From Voacanga thouarsii (taxonomy: Eukaryota; Streptophyta; Magnoliopsida; Gentianales; Apocynaceae): DNA of 64,000 nt. Positions 36,101 through 48,318 of this stretch are shown in pieces. The stretch covers positions 620,001 through 684,000 of the forward strand of contig JANUWF010002024.1 in the NCBI GenBank assembly GCA_026120185.1, in the 5' to 3' direction. The notes beneath the pieces were generated by a model. It had not been told where the DNA came from and did no database searches. It saw nothing but the letters and a program-made list of their open reading frames with translations. Every line of letters begins with the position of its first letter. Position 1 is the first letter of the stretch. A program made the position numbers and the translations under genes.

Positions 36101-37067
36101 AATAGAAAAGTTTGAAAATATTTACAATTTTCTGACATGCTATTTTCTTTTATGAACCTATATGCACATTTTCCCTAAGACCAAAGTCTTCGGGAATATT
36201 TGACAAAACAAAGTAATTTTCTTCAAATTAAATAGTTATTTTAGCTTGAAAGAGGAAATTAATCCTTGGTTTTTCTCTTAAAGGATTTTATCCTTGACAT
36301 AGAGAATATTTTGAATTTAGATATTTTTGTGAGTTAAATGAAACAACCATTATAATTTATTTTACAAAAATAATTTGTCAAATAAAATTTGAAACCAAAA
36401 TCTCTAAGAAATTTTAAAAGAAAATTTTTGAAATCATTAAGTTCTTAACTAAGTAAAATTAATCCATAGAAAATCTCTTAAAGGATTTTACCTTGACATA
36501 AAGATTTATGGATTTAGATATTTTACAAAAGTTAATGGACACTTAATGGGATATTTTCAAAAGGACATTCTTGGAAAACCTTTATTTTAAAATACTAAGT
36601 GGGAGAGGGGATCAAACGACTCCACAGCTTCCATCACAGTTCTCATTAGAGATCGTGGATCCTCTCACGTCACCCTGGAAGTCAACCCATATAAGATGGG
36701 GATTCTACAAGGATCTATACCTAATAGATTGACATGATTAATGCTCAGGAGATGTACTGTGATCGGCCAGCCCATATTAGTAGTCATAGTGCGAGGATTG
36801 TCCATAGAAAATAAGAAACCCCGCGATAGAGCTATCTTCTGGACCATTATCTAGAAGAGTAGTTGATTTGTGGTGGTCAACACACTTAGCTTAGAAAAGT
36901 GTTAATCTTCCCAAGAAGCTAAGTTAGTTCTCTAAGAACCAAACTGATCATATTAAAGATAATAGTGATAAGGTTAACTATTATCATCATTAATATGAAG
37001 ATAAAGTGCACAAATTATTTGTTTTTCAAAAACTGAGATTTTTATTTTTTATTTTCAATTTTCAAAA
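36101..37067 (+). other. 5' leader of outer copia, second part
   Basis: It continues the leader broken at 23553. It is AT-rich to about 36600 and then more balanced (AAGTGGGAGAGGGGATC at 36597). No protein is recognisable upstream of the gag Met at 37068. Confidence 0.72.
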
Positions 37068-37850
37068 ATGGTTGGTAGAAGTTCTTTCAGTCCTTTGGCC
37101 ATTATTCTCAGTGAGAAAAAGCTGACGAGTTTAAACTATATAGACTGGAAAAGGAACCTAGACATAATACTCACTGCTGAGGAGTATAAGTATGTCCTTT
37201 ATAGAACCTGCCCTATTATCGGGAAGGGTTCCACCAAAGGAGAGCATGAAGCTAAGAAAGCATGGAAGAAGGCTGATGAGATGGCTCGTTGCTACTTGTC
37301 GTCCTCCATGTCTAATGTTTTCCAGTCCCAACACAAGCACATGGCCACTACTTATAACATGAGGACGTCACTAACCACAATGTTCACTGACAAAAGCTGA
37401 CCCGCAAGGCAGAAAGCTTTTAGATGATTATTAACACCAAATAGCTGAGAGAGCATCAATCAAGAAGCATATGCTCAATATGATTACTGCTTTCGAGGAA
37501 GTGGAAGTCTTGGGAGAGGTGATTAACCCCAAGACCCAAGTGGATATGATTCTCGAATCTTTGCTAGGCTCTTTTACTCAGTTCAAGTTAAATTACAACA
37601 TAAATAAGTTAAATATGAGTTTAACTGAGTTAATGAAAGAGCTCCAGGTGGTAAAGAAAGTTATGAAACCACAATCCAAGGCTATGATTGCTAAGGTTTC
37701 TTTTTTAAGAACTAGACCCAAGCTTATAAAGTTCAAAAAGAAGAAAAGAATCACAGCGGCGCAACCCAACAAACTCAAAGGCAAGTGCTTTAAATGTGGG
37801 AAGAAAGGACACTAGAAAAATGAGTGTCTAGATCTTCAGGCCAAGAAAAC
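37068..37850 (+). pseudogene. Outer copia gag remnant
   Basis: Capsid protein of the copia element. The first open piece, 37068-37400 (110 aa), shows L-T-S-L-N-Y-I-D-W-K-R-N-L-D-I-I-L, the typical N-terminal copia gag signature. A short broken stretch is followed by 37471-37815 (114 aa), with L-N-Y-N-I-N-K-L-N-M-S-L-T-E-L and the zinc knuckle start C-F-K-C-G-K-K-G-H. The next codon, expected to be inside the knuckle, is a stop (37813-37815), and the last Cys follows beyond it. The Met at 37068 is the natural start by homology. It is inactive. Confidence 0.88.
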
Positions 37851-37854
37851 CCCC

Positions 37855-39052
37855 GTAGGTATTGTTTACTATCCATCCTCTATATCAATGGTTGGATCAA
37901 CTTCCACTTACATTGTTGATTTTGAAGCCACTAATCATATCTGTAACTCCTTGCAGGGGTTTAGAAAGATAAGAAGACTCTAAAAGGGCGAACATGGACA
38001 TGCATAGGAAATAGAGCACAAGTGTAGGCCAGGCTGTAAGAGAGTTGGAACTTAAATTTTATTGTAATAGAGTAGTTATTTGAAGGATATTTTATATGTA
38101 CCTGGTTTTAGACAGAATTTGATTTCAATTGCAAAATTAATAAATCATGGTTATTCTATTTTCTTCTATTCTGGTATTACTATCAGTAGAAATGGAGAAG
38201 TTTTATGTATTGGGCATATATATAGAAATTTATTCATCATAAATCGTATAAACAATCAAATAAACAACGCTCAAAGTGAACTTTGCAGGAAGAGAAAGAC
38301 CAATATCAATAACTTATATCTTTAGCACCTAAGGTTGGGTCATATTAACTTAATCAGAATTTAGAGGTTAATCCATGATGGGCCTTTGGACTCATTAAGA
38401 TTGAAAAGTTAGCCTCAGTATAAATCCTATCTTATAGAAAAGATTACCAAAAGGTCTTTTACCAAAAATATGGATAGAACCAAAGAGATATTGAGCCTTA
38501 TTCATACTAACATGTGTGGTCTATTGTGCGGATGATTATACAAAGTCTGACTCATTTAACAAGTTTAAAAAGTTTAAGGTTGAAATGGAGAGTCGAACAG
38601 GTAAACTGATCAAAACTTGCAATTGGATCATAAAGAAAAGTACCTCCTCGGTAAATTTAAGGATTACATGTATATCATGGGATAGTATCCCAACTCTTTG
38701 TGCCAGTGACACCCTAGTAGAATGGAGTAGCTGAAAGAAAAAACAGGACATTGATGGAAATGATATGGAATATGATGTCTCATGCTACTCTTCTATTATT
38801 ATTATTTATTTTTGGGGGGATATACCTTGGAAACAACAGCATATATTATGAACTTGGTGCCTTCCAAGTCAGTACGTAAGACGCCCTATGAGATGTGAAT
38901 TGGGCGTAAGCTAAGTCGGAACCATTTCAGGATATAGGGCTATCCAACTTGTGTATTGATCAAGGGAGACAAGCTACAACAAAAGCCAGAATTATACTAT
39001 TTTATTGGGTATCCAAAAAGTGGCTAATTTTATCATCCCAAGGAGCAAAAAG
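37855..39052 (+). pseudogene. Outer copia protease and integrase remnant
   Basis: Protease is recognised by I-V-D-F-E-A-T-N-H-I-C-N-S; the catalytic D-T/S-G triplet has become D-F-E (37918-37926), so activity is lost. A GAG-pre-integrase segment lies at 38080-38325 (L-Y-V-P-G-F-R-Q-N-L-I-S-I). Integrase continues in broken frames: zinc region about 38330-38470, core about 38500-38960 and F-Y-H-P-K-E-Q-K-V-F just before 39052. There a copia solo LTR interrupts the frame. The next residues, V-L-V-S-T-N-A-K-Y-L, resume at 40890. Confidence 0.86.
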
Positions 39053-40886
39053 TATTTGGATTGTGCCCTAGAAATAATCATTTGTTCAATATACTTTACA
39101 CATTAAATTAATAAAAAGCATTCTTTATCTTTCAGTTTTTTTTGTTTCATATGTTTGTGTGTATAAAATTGTTAGATAATGTCCCAAGTACAATTTTGTG
39201 TTAAGAAAATCATGATATAGATCGTGATGTGAGGTTTCTACTACACTGGACTGTGTTAGTGCTTAAATTATCCCTAGTCATAGTATTAATGAGATATGAC
39301 ATCATTAATACGCTAAGACTAGCACATGTTATACTTCTTGATTTGATCAAGCGATGATTCTTACATCTGTGAGTATTGTGATACTCAAAGTTAACACATG
39401 GATACTTGTTATTTGAACAAGTACATTGGATGACCTAACTTTGAGATAATCACATGGATAACTATTTAATGTTAGTGATAGAATCTCATTATAGAAAATA
39501 TACAAGTATCCGTAGACTCGAGAACTCCAAGGTATTTGTTTGCTAAGCGTTGTACTTTGATTCTAATCTCTGGAGTCCTTACAAGACTGTCTATGGGATA
39601 GATATTGGATATAACGTGAAGCAAATGAAAGTAGTTGAGAGGCCCAATACATGATTCACCACTCCTAATAGTAAGAGCGAATATCTCAAGGTCACTTGTT
39701 GGAATCATTACTCAAGAAGTCCTTGGCCAAGGTGACTATATGATGGAAATAGTTTCAATTGATACACATGATGAGTAATGGATTCCGAAAACAAGTACTA
39801 AATATTCGGGCCAGAATTAATTAATATTCTGGAGGGAGTTGACACTAATTCCATACTCTAAAGTGAATAAGATATTGTATGGTGAAAGGAGTTTATTGCA
39901 CTAACATTTCGCTCTTGAAAGGTACATGTCAAGCCACTTGACTTTCTGGACTTTTAGATGGTCATAATGTATTGCTAGATACCGCTCATGATCTACTAAA
40001 TATAGATTTAATAATTAGAGAATTAAGAAATTTAATCCTAATTGGAATTAATAAATTAATTCTAATTATTAAAATGATTATTAATTCTATTAAGATAGTA
40101 TTAATTCATATTAGCTACTAATTGACTAGAAAACCTAATGGGTCACATACAATAAAGGAATTGGTACTTAAGACATTGCTTGATAATATTATAGGGTTAA
40201 TTTGTGAGAAGAAACAATTAATATAGGCTAATTATAAAGTGTTGTAATTGTTTGGGGTGAATTGCGATTATTAAATCTCTATAGGTAAATTATAAATTTG
40301 TTATAATTCATTAGGCCTAATTACAATTCTTGAAAATCCCAAGCCCATACTTGAAAAGAGGAACAAAATGTTTATTTCCTAAAATAATTAAGAAAATCCT
40401 ATACGTGTTGTTATGGTTTTGGTGGTGGTTGATTCTTTAAAAAATGAGAATCAGTTTCCTATATGTCCTAGAATTTGTTCTCTATAAGTAGATAGGAAAA
40501 CCATTGGTCGCCAAAAGAGATACAGAATGCACAACATAGTTTTTCTTCTGTTCTTTTCGAAGAAAAGAAAATCATTTTCTTCTCCAATAAAATTAATCCC
40601 AAAGCCACCATATACCTATTAGCTAGGGTTTTCGTGCCTAACTCGAGTACAATTCCTTATGTGAATTACTGCTTGAAAATTCCTATTCTTAGAATTTAGT
40701 GGCTCGATTGGATCAATTTTGAAGGGAATTCATGTGGAAGAAAAATTTTAAAGCTACGTTTTTTGAGTTAACAACTTTTTCTTCCCTTCTCTTGAACTGT
40801 TTAATTACATATGAGTAATTTTTTGCGTGGATTTTGTTTTAATTTTCCACTACATGTAAACTAGTTTGCATAATCGGAATCCAACA
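39053..40886 (+). mobile_element. Copia solo LTR inside outer copia integrase
   Basis: It aligns with the LTRs at 5840-7491 and 44061-45152. It starts TATTTGG and ends CCAACA. The flanking sites are AAAAG (39048-39052) and AAAGG (40887-40891), a one-base mismatch or one-base slip in an A run. The host reading frame is continuous when the segment is removed, which confirms the boundaries. Length 1.83 kb; no coding region. Confidence 0.87.
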
Positions 40887-41306
40887 AAAGGTACTAGTAA
40901 GTACTAATGCTAAATACTTGGAAGATGATCAAAGTACATTCATAAAAGGTTCGACTAGGTTGGAACTCGAGAAAAAGTTATCTTTTAAATCAACTTCTTC
41001 TAACCCAATTATGAAACAAGAAGAGGCACAACCTCAAGAACCTGTATAAATGGAGTCTCATCATAGTGAGAGGATATCTATGGTTCTAGAAAGATAGACT
41101 GAAGAGATTTTTGACCTAGTCTTCAACCTTCAGGAATAAGATCCTACTAGATACGAGGACATTATTGCTAATGTCGATGCAGACCTTTGGCATAAAGCAA
41201 TGAAAGTCGAGATTGAGTCTATTTACTTCAATCAAGTTTAGAATCTTATAGCTTAACCTGAAGGGATAAACCCCATTGGGTGTAAGTCGGTATACAAGAA
41301 GAAGAG
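40887..41306 (+). pseudogene. Outer copia integrase-RT linker and start of RT
   Basis: It resumes the frame broken at 39052. A Ser/Glu/Gln-rich linker (40950-41110) leads to W-H-K-A-M-K-V-E-I-E-S-I and G-C-K-S-V-Y-K-K-K of the RT N-terminus. It stops at 41306, where the second gypsy is inserted; the downstream half starts at 51630. Confidence 0.86.
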
Positions 41307-41825
41307 TGATATGATCTTGAGAAGCACAAATTTAAGATTTGAAGCTCAAAGTCAAGAGACCTAATTCAAGATTAGAACCCTTGGTAAAGTAGCTTCCTAG
41401 AACCCAAAATCTAATGAACTAAGCCAACTAAATCAACACCCAAACACCCCTAACCCAAGAAGGATCAAGAATAAATGGGATGGGAAGATTTAGGCAACCA
41501 ATTGAACTCCTAAAAGAATCCTAGATTAGCTAGGAATCAAGGACCTACTTTAGAAAGAACAAAAGATCTATCCTAAGTTGATTAGAGACTAGATTCTTAG
41601 GTTGGACTAAAGCTTAAAAGTAGTCTTGATTAATTTGGGAATCACCTAAGAGAAGCACTCTCAAGAACTCTCTCTCTAGAGAACAAAAGATTTCTCTATT
41701 CCAAATATCAAAAGTTGTGTTTACAAGAGTTATAATGGCGCATATATATAGATATGTGTGTGTGTGTGTGTGCGTGTGTGCGTGCGTGTGTGTGTGTGTC
41801 TTACCGTAAACCAATTAGCAAACAA
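41307..41825 (-). repeat. 3' LTR fragment of the second gypsy
   Basis: It aligns with the first half of 50529-51622 and stops at about 41825, where homology is replaced by a 16-base word also found at 45198-45213. Confidence 0.87.
41755..41799. repeat. (TG)n microsatellite, imperfect
   Basis: TG units with a few CG interruptions inside the LTR fragment. The full LTR copy near 50960 has no such expansion. Confidence 0.92.
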
Positions 41826-41841
41826 CATAACCACACCTCAA
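41826..41841. repeat. 16-bp direct repeat at the left rearrangement junction
   Basis: CATAACCACACCTCAA is exactly repeated at 45198-45213 inside the gypsy LTR fragment. It lies between the end of the gypsy LTR fragment and the start of the truncated copia, as if copied from the other side. Confidence 0.75.
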
Positions 41842-44040
41842 TACGGATTTCTTACAATACGGATATTTGTATTTAATGAAATACAAATATGAGGCCTTTG
41901 AAAGGTTCAATGACTTCAAAAATGAAATAGAGAAACAACTTGGCAAAAGTATAAAGACTCTAAGATTTGATCGAGAAGGAGAATACTTGAGCCAAGAGTT
42001 TCTGAGTTATTTGAGAGATAATGAGATATTATCTCAATAGACTCTACCACATACCCGTTAACATAACGATGTACCTGAGAGAAGGAATCAAACCTTTCTA
42101 GACATGGTACGGACCATGATGGCTTCTGCAAACCTGCCAAAATCATTTTAGGGGTATGCAGTAGAGACTTCTATTTATATACTAAACAGAGTTTCGACAA
42201 AATCAGTTGATACTACCCCATTTGAGATGTTCTTTGGTAAGAAACCAAAGCTATCTCATTTGCGAGTATGGGGTTGTCCTGCCTTTGTCAAAAGGCCACG
42301 GTCAAACAAACTCGATAGTAAGTTTGACAATTCTTTGTTTGTGGGATATCCGAAAGGAACTTTCAGATATTACTTCTACCTACCCTCTAAAAGCAAATTG
42401 TTTGTTTCGAAGCATGCCATCTTTTTAGAGAAGGAGCACATGAACAAAGGGGACAGTGGGAGTAAGATTGAACTTAGTAAAGTTCATGAAGATCAAACAA
42501 ACGAGAATCAATCGTCTAACCCCACATCTATTGAGAGAATAGATGAACCTTCTAATACATAAGAACCTCGTAGATCTAGTAGGATACATATGACACTTGA
42601 GAAATATAGATTTCTCATTAATGACCACAATGACGTATTACTCATAGATGAATATGAGCCTACTACCTACAAGGATGTTCTGAATAGTTCAAAATCTAGC
42701 AAATGGCTTGAGGCCATAAAGTCATAGATGGATTCCATGTACGAAAACCAAGTATGGTCTTTGGTTGATCCACCCAAAAGAATTAAACCTATTGGGTGCA
42801 AGTGGGTTTTCAAGAAGAAAACAGACATAGATGGTAACTTAGTTACCTATAAAGCCCGACTAGTGACGAAGGGTTATCGTCAACAACATGGTATTAACTA
42901 TGATGAAACCTGCTCACCAGTAGCAATGTTGAAATCCATCAGGATACTCATAGCCATTGCTGCTCATCATGATTATAAGATTTGGCAAATGGATGTGAAA
43001 ACGGCTTTCCAAAATGGAAATCTGACTGAGGAAGTGTATATGACACAATCTGAGGGTTTCACATCCAATAATAGCACAAAGGTGTGCAAGCTGCAAAAGT
43101 CCATTCATGGACTTAAGCAAGATTCTAGGAGTTGGAACATCTGTTTTGATGAAACAATCAAAGAGTTTAGTTCATTCAAAACATGGATAAGCCTTGTGTA
43201 TACAAGAAGGTTAGTGGGAGTGCAATCATTTTCTTATTGCTTTATGTAGATGACATATTGCTAATGGGAAATGATATACCTGTCTTGTAAATGGTTAAAA
43301 TTTAGTTGTCCAAACAATTCTCCATGAAAGACCTTAGAGAAGCAACCTATATTCTCGAAATAAGGATCTATAGAGATAGATCTAAAAGGTTGCTAGGTCT
43401 TTCGCAGTCTACATACATAGATAAAGTGCTAAAGAGGTTTAGCATGGATCAATCCAAAAAGGGATTCTTACCCATGTCACATGGTGTAAGCCTTTCAAAG
43501 CCGATGTCTCCTAAGACACAAGTTGAAAGGGATCGTATAAGTAAGATTCTATATGCCTCGGCAGTTAGATCTATCATATACACTATGATATGTACTAGGC
43601 TCGATGTATCTTGTGCTCTCAATTTGACGAGTAGATACCAATCTGACCCTGGTGAGGGTCATTGGGCAGCTGTAAAGAACATTCTTAAGTACTTACGAAG
43701 GACTGAGGATATGTTCTTGGTATATGAAGAAGGTGATTTGAAAATAAACGGGTATACTAATGCCAGTTTTCAATCTGACAAAGATGATTTCAAATCACAA
43801 TCTGGCTACGTGTTTATGTTGTGTGGAGGGACAATAAGTTGGAAAAGTTCCAAACAAAAGACTATTGCCAACTCTACGACAGAAGCTAAGTACATAGCCG
43901 CTTCTGAAATAGCTAAGGAAATAAAAATAGAAAATATTCTCACGGATGAAAATATAGCTGACCTGCTTACAAAAGCACTATCCCAAAAGAAACATGATTG
44001 TCATAATGAGTCATTCGGTATTAGATACATGAATGATTAG
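41842..44040 (+). pseudogene. copia integrase, RT and RNase H, truncated and interrupted
   Basis: Integrase starts at about Y-G-Y-L-Y-L-M-K (41860-41883) and continues past W-G-C-P-A-F-V near 42270. After a linker, RT opens at 42728 (173 aa: G-C-K-W-V-F-K-K-K, Y-K-A-R-L-V-T-K-G-Y, W-Q-M-D-V-K-T-A-F). A one-base shift near 43180 moves the frame; the catalytic Y-V-D-D is intact in the other frame at 43243-43254. The last piece, 43306-44040 (244 aa), holds the RT end and RNase H (T-E-A-K-Y-I-A-A-S-E). About 50 codons of RNase H appear deleted between I-A-K-E and the C-terminal N-I-A-D-L-L-T-K-A. It is inactive. Confidence 0.88.
41853..41870. repeat. 18-bp inverted repeat, left arm
   Basis: It is the exact reverse complement of 45150-45167. 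The left arm is genuine copia integrase sequence, so the right arm is probably the derived copy. Confidence 0.8.
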
Positions 44041-44060
44041 CTCCAGTGCAAGTGAGAGTT

Positions 44061-45152
44061 TATTAGTGTTGTTCCCTAGAGGCAATCACTTGTACATTAT
44101 ATATGACACATTTTATTTTAATAAAAGACATTATTTTTCTTACAGTTTCTTTTGTTTACTTTTAAGTAATATAACCGTTCGATAAAGTCCCTAATACAAC
44201 ACTATGTTAAGAAAATCAGAATAGAGATCATGATATGAGATTCCTGCTACACTGTATAGTGTTAGTACTTAAATAGTCCCTAGTCATAGTATTAATGAGA
44301 TAAGACATCATTAATGCATTAAGACTAACATGTGTTAGACTTCCTGATTTGATTAGGCGGTAGTTCTCATATCTGTGAGTATTGAGATACTCAAAGTTAA
44401 TACATGGATGCTTGTTAATGGAACAAGTTCATTGGATGACCTAGCTTTGAGATAATCACATGGATAACCATTTAGTGCCAGTGATATAATCTCAATATAG
44501 CAAACATGCAAGTATCCTTAGACTTGAGATCTCCAAGGTACTTTGTTTGCTGAGCATTGTACTTTGATTCCAATCTCCGGAGCTCGATCAAGGGCTGCCT
44601 ATGGGATGGATATTGGGTATATTGTGAGGTAATCTAAAGTAATTGAGAGGGTCAATAAAGGATTCACCACTCCTAATAGTAGGGATGAATATCTCACGGC
44701 CACTTGTAGGAATTACTACTCAAGAAGTCCTTGTCCAAAACGATTGTGTATTGAAAACAGTTCCAATTGATACACATCTAGAGTAGTAGGTTCCTGGTAC
44801 AAGTACTATTGTATTCAAGCCAAAATTAATTCTAGAGGGAGTTGGCACTAATTTCCTACTCCAAACCGAATGAGATATTGTATGGTGAAAGGAGTTAATT
44901 GCACTAAAGTTTGTTATTGAAGGGTTCATGTCAAGCCACTTGACTTCCTGGACTCTTGGGTGGTCATGATGTGTTGCTAGATACCGCTCATGATCTGGGA
45001 ATATGGGTTTATTAATTGATGAATTAATAAACCAATCGTGATTAGAATTAATATGATTAATTCTAATTAATTATGGATTATTAATCTCAAAGACGTTTGG
45101 ATCAATTCATGTTCACTACCAATTGTCCGGAAAACCTAATAGATCACACACA
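44061..45152 (+). repeat. 3' LTR of truncated copia, incomplete
   Basis: It begins TATTAGTGTTG after the polypurine-like AGTGAGAGTT. It aligns with the first ~1.09 kb of 5840-7491 and 39053-40886 and is cut off near 45152. Confidence 0.9.
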
Positions 45153-45167
45153 AATATCCGTATTGTA
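45150..45167. repeat. 18-bp inverted repeat, right arm
   Basis: Reverse complement of 41853-41870. It sits between the broken copia LTR (overlap ACAA) and the gypsy LTR fragment. Confidence 0.8.
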
Positions 45168-45876
45168 GCTCTCCACTTACCTTGAACACTTGGACTCCAT
45201 AACCACACCTCAAATATCTCCTAAGATTACTCCATTCAAACTACATTTGAACTTCAAAAAATTCCAAAATTTTGCTCCATGAAAACACCTTTGTATTAAG
45301 CTACACAACCAGAAATTCCTCTGCCATCAAGCTCTGAATTTCGGCCAGCCTTAAAACCTTAACAGTCTTCATTTATTTCAGCAAAACAAACTTGTCCAAC
45401 TGGCTCCATTGAAGCATAAAGAAACCTCCATCAATCAAACACCATTAACTACCCTATACCTCAAACCACTCCTCAATTCCCTCCATTTGAATTTCAAAGA
45501 AATCAGATTATTCCCTTCCTCTCTAAGCTGAAAATCAAAACTCCTAAACTCCCTAAACTATTCGGCTAACACTCTCCTAGATTTCGTGCAACATTTTTCT
45601 CAAACTCTCTCAATTTTCACCAAGAACACACACTACATTTCTTCAAGCCAAAACCCACTCTAATCACCTCCAATCCCACTCAAATACTCCATATTACTCC
45701 TACATAGTCCCTAGTATTCATTTCTGGTAGTTATAAGATAAAATCTCAAAAACAAGAAATTGCATTCAGACCAAAACCAGTTTTTTTCTTGAAGGTCTCA
45801 AGAACATCATCAAGGTAACCAAGAACAACTCCTTTGTTCATCTTCTTCCATTCAACCTTCAACGTATCATACTAAT

Positions 45877-45961
<85 letters not shown>

Positions 45962-48318
45962 CGAAATGGTTGATCAACAACCATGGCTGTATTTCTTCCT
46001 CTTGGAGAATTCAAGATTCTCAATCGCGTGGACCTTCTTAAGTATTCATCGAAGTAATCATCAATCAAGTATTTCTTCTTAATCTTCATTTTTTTATTCT
46101 GCATTTATGTCTCTAAGATGTTGATAGAAAGAATAGAATATGAATGGGGGATTGAGTGTATGCATGTAAATGAAGGGATTAGGATTAGGACATGAGAATG
46201 GTTATACATGATTAGGCTATATAGATTTTCTTGAGAATCAAAGTATGTTCATCATGTCTTAGGAGAATTATGGATGTTTAAAGCATGTTAGATGTTATGA
46301 CACCTATGGTGAATAGGATTTTTATGTTCTTATTTCTATTGAAGCCATGATTCATGATTATGCCTAGTAGGGATTTGGCCACGTGATAGTATGTGTTGAT
46401 TTAAGCCTATGTTCATGAATGGACTAGTTTATTGTTTGATGTTGGGGAATGTGTTCATGAATCTTGTTTAGCAAGAGGAAAATCATGATTATTTTCTTGT
46501 TAATCCTAGGTTATTTTTAGTAACAAATTCTATTACTTTAATTAAAATTATTACTAAATTTTTTTTCTAAAGATTTCAAAATTCCTAGGAAGTTTTGGAA
46601 TTGGAATATTAAATAAAATATTGATATTTTATTAGTCAAATAAATAATATCTTTTATTAAAAATAATATGTGTGTGTAATAATAAATAAGATTTTTTATA
46701 TAAATAATAATAAATAAAATATTAATGATCTTGTAAACCATAGTTCAAAATTTTACCTATATTCATAAGTATTATTTATATTAAAATTTATTTGTTATCT
46801 ATTAATCAAAATTTTGATATAAATAATTTATTTTTAATTTTATTTATTACTAATTATTTATTATCTATTAAATATTAATTAATTTATTTATTTATAATAA
46901 CACTATTTAAAAAATTACCATTTATTAATATTATTTAGGACTTAGTATTATTCAATATTCAAACACTAGTTTATTTATTAATAATAATACTCAAGATTTA
47001 TTATTTGTACCTATAATTTATTAGTAATTATTTTAGAACCCCTAGTTATTCTAACTTATCAAACTAGGTTTATTTTATAAAATTCTTTATCATCTAGCCT
47101 TAAAGCTTAGGACATTAAGGTCATTGTTGTAATTAGTTGAACTAGGAAATATTTATATAAGAGAGTATAGCTCGAGTATAACCTTATGCCTTGTGTTTAC
47201 CCTAAGCGGGGTTAGGTCAGCCTTGGAGGATTTTTGAATTCGAGCAAGCAAAGAATTAGGTAAGCCCCAGCATGGAGTCCTTTGAAGATTAAAATTACTG
47301 TGTCAAGCTAAATGCGATGTGTATGGACATTCATTTTGTAAAGGTAATTAAGGACTGTTTTTCCTTTTTATTTTAGTAAAGCAAATCATTTAAAAAATTA
47401 AACAAGCAATTTTACACAAAATGCTAAACTCTTTCTAAAACCCAACCTTGACAAGAATTTTAGAAACCCTTAATTGCTATTTCCAAGTAAATCAATGTAT
47501 GATCAATTTTTTCCCAAGTGGGACAAGCAACGTTGAGTACTCAATAAGGGTAGACTATTAGGACTAGTTTTTGAAGGGTTAGGGTAAGTCTCTTACTAGG
47601 TGGCCACCTCAGATGGGTGAGTCCTTCCCAGATAGGATGCCAATCTGGTAAGTCATGCCGGTCCGAGCTAGCAAGTTTCAGTCATGTGGACTGTATATTT
47701 TCGGAGTGGACAATCGGTAAGTTTGGGTGTAGAAATTGAGAAGTATCTCACTCGGTAGGCTGTACACCTACCTTTTGTCAGCATGCTCAACGTATGGCAT
47801 TCTGACCATTATATGGTCATAGGGCCCAACGTGTGGTAACCGATGGCTACCTCTTCGAGTGGATGTATTTATTATACACATGTATGGTTTGAAAAGCAAA
47901 ATACCACTCTTTATTTTTAACACATATTTAATGCTTGCCAGCACTTTCTTTTATGAAATTTTTACAACTTGCATATATGAAGTGTTTTTCTGGAACATTC
48001 AAAGCACCCACGGGCTTACTAAGATTTTTATTTCACTACCTTTTATGTCATGTTTTTGGGTCGATCATGTTGTCGAGGTCATTAGTTAGATTGTTACCTA
48101 TGATTCTGAAGACTCTATATTATTTCCCTTATGTGATGTTTTGAGATATTATTGCAAACAATTTATTTTAGATTTGTTCATGTATTTTGGGATGTAATAA
48201 ATTCAATTTTAAAGTATTCTTTTTATTTTATTTTATGTGACCTAGTTATAAAGACCCCTTGTCTTATGGACAAAGCGACATCCCCGGCCCTGTTGGGCCT
48301 AGGTAGTGGGGTGTTACA
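45167..48318 (+). repeat. Gypsy (Tekay-like) LTR fragment, 5' end missing
   Basis: It aligns with 54205-57282 of the solo LTR at 53021 and ends in the same way, GGTAGTGGGGTGTTACA. The first ~1.2 kb of the LTR is missing. Ends of the type CGACATCCCC..GTGTTACA and the word GTTGAGTACTCAATAAGGGTA (47532) place it near the Tekay-like LTRs of this window. No TSD can be tested, since the left end is lost at the rearrangement. Confidence 0.83.
45878..45958. repeat. (CT)n microsatellite
   Basis: About 40 CT units inside the gypsy LTR fragment. The matching place in the solo LTR near 54948 has about seven units. Confidence 0.95.

Larger units (their letters stand above)
41842..45152 (+). mobile_element. 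Truncated Ty1/copia element: integrase core to partial 3' LTR
   Basis: It starts inside integrase, runs through linker, RT and RNase H to a polypurine tract, and ends in the first ~1.09 kb of its 3' LTR. There is no gag, protease, 5' LTR or TSD. It is the only copy that ties the solo LTR family (5840, 15801, 39053) to coding DNA. Its reading frames are better kept than those of the host copia, suggesting a younger age. The ends carry matched short repeats (see findings), so it looks like a fragment captured during repair, not a normal insertion. Confidence 0.85.

Noticed and set aside
41853..45167. DNA transposon with 18-bp terminal inverted repeats carrying a captured copia
   Set aside because: One arm is ordinary copia integrase sequence at its normal place in the domain, and no TSD flanks the pair; a templated repair junction explains it better.
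45859..46104. 81-aa frame with an Arg-Glu repeat (and a similar one at 61680-61874)
   Set aside because: Both are CT microsatellites read on the minus strand.
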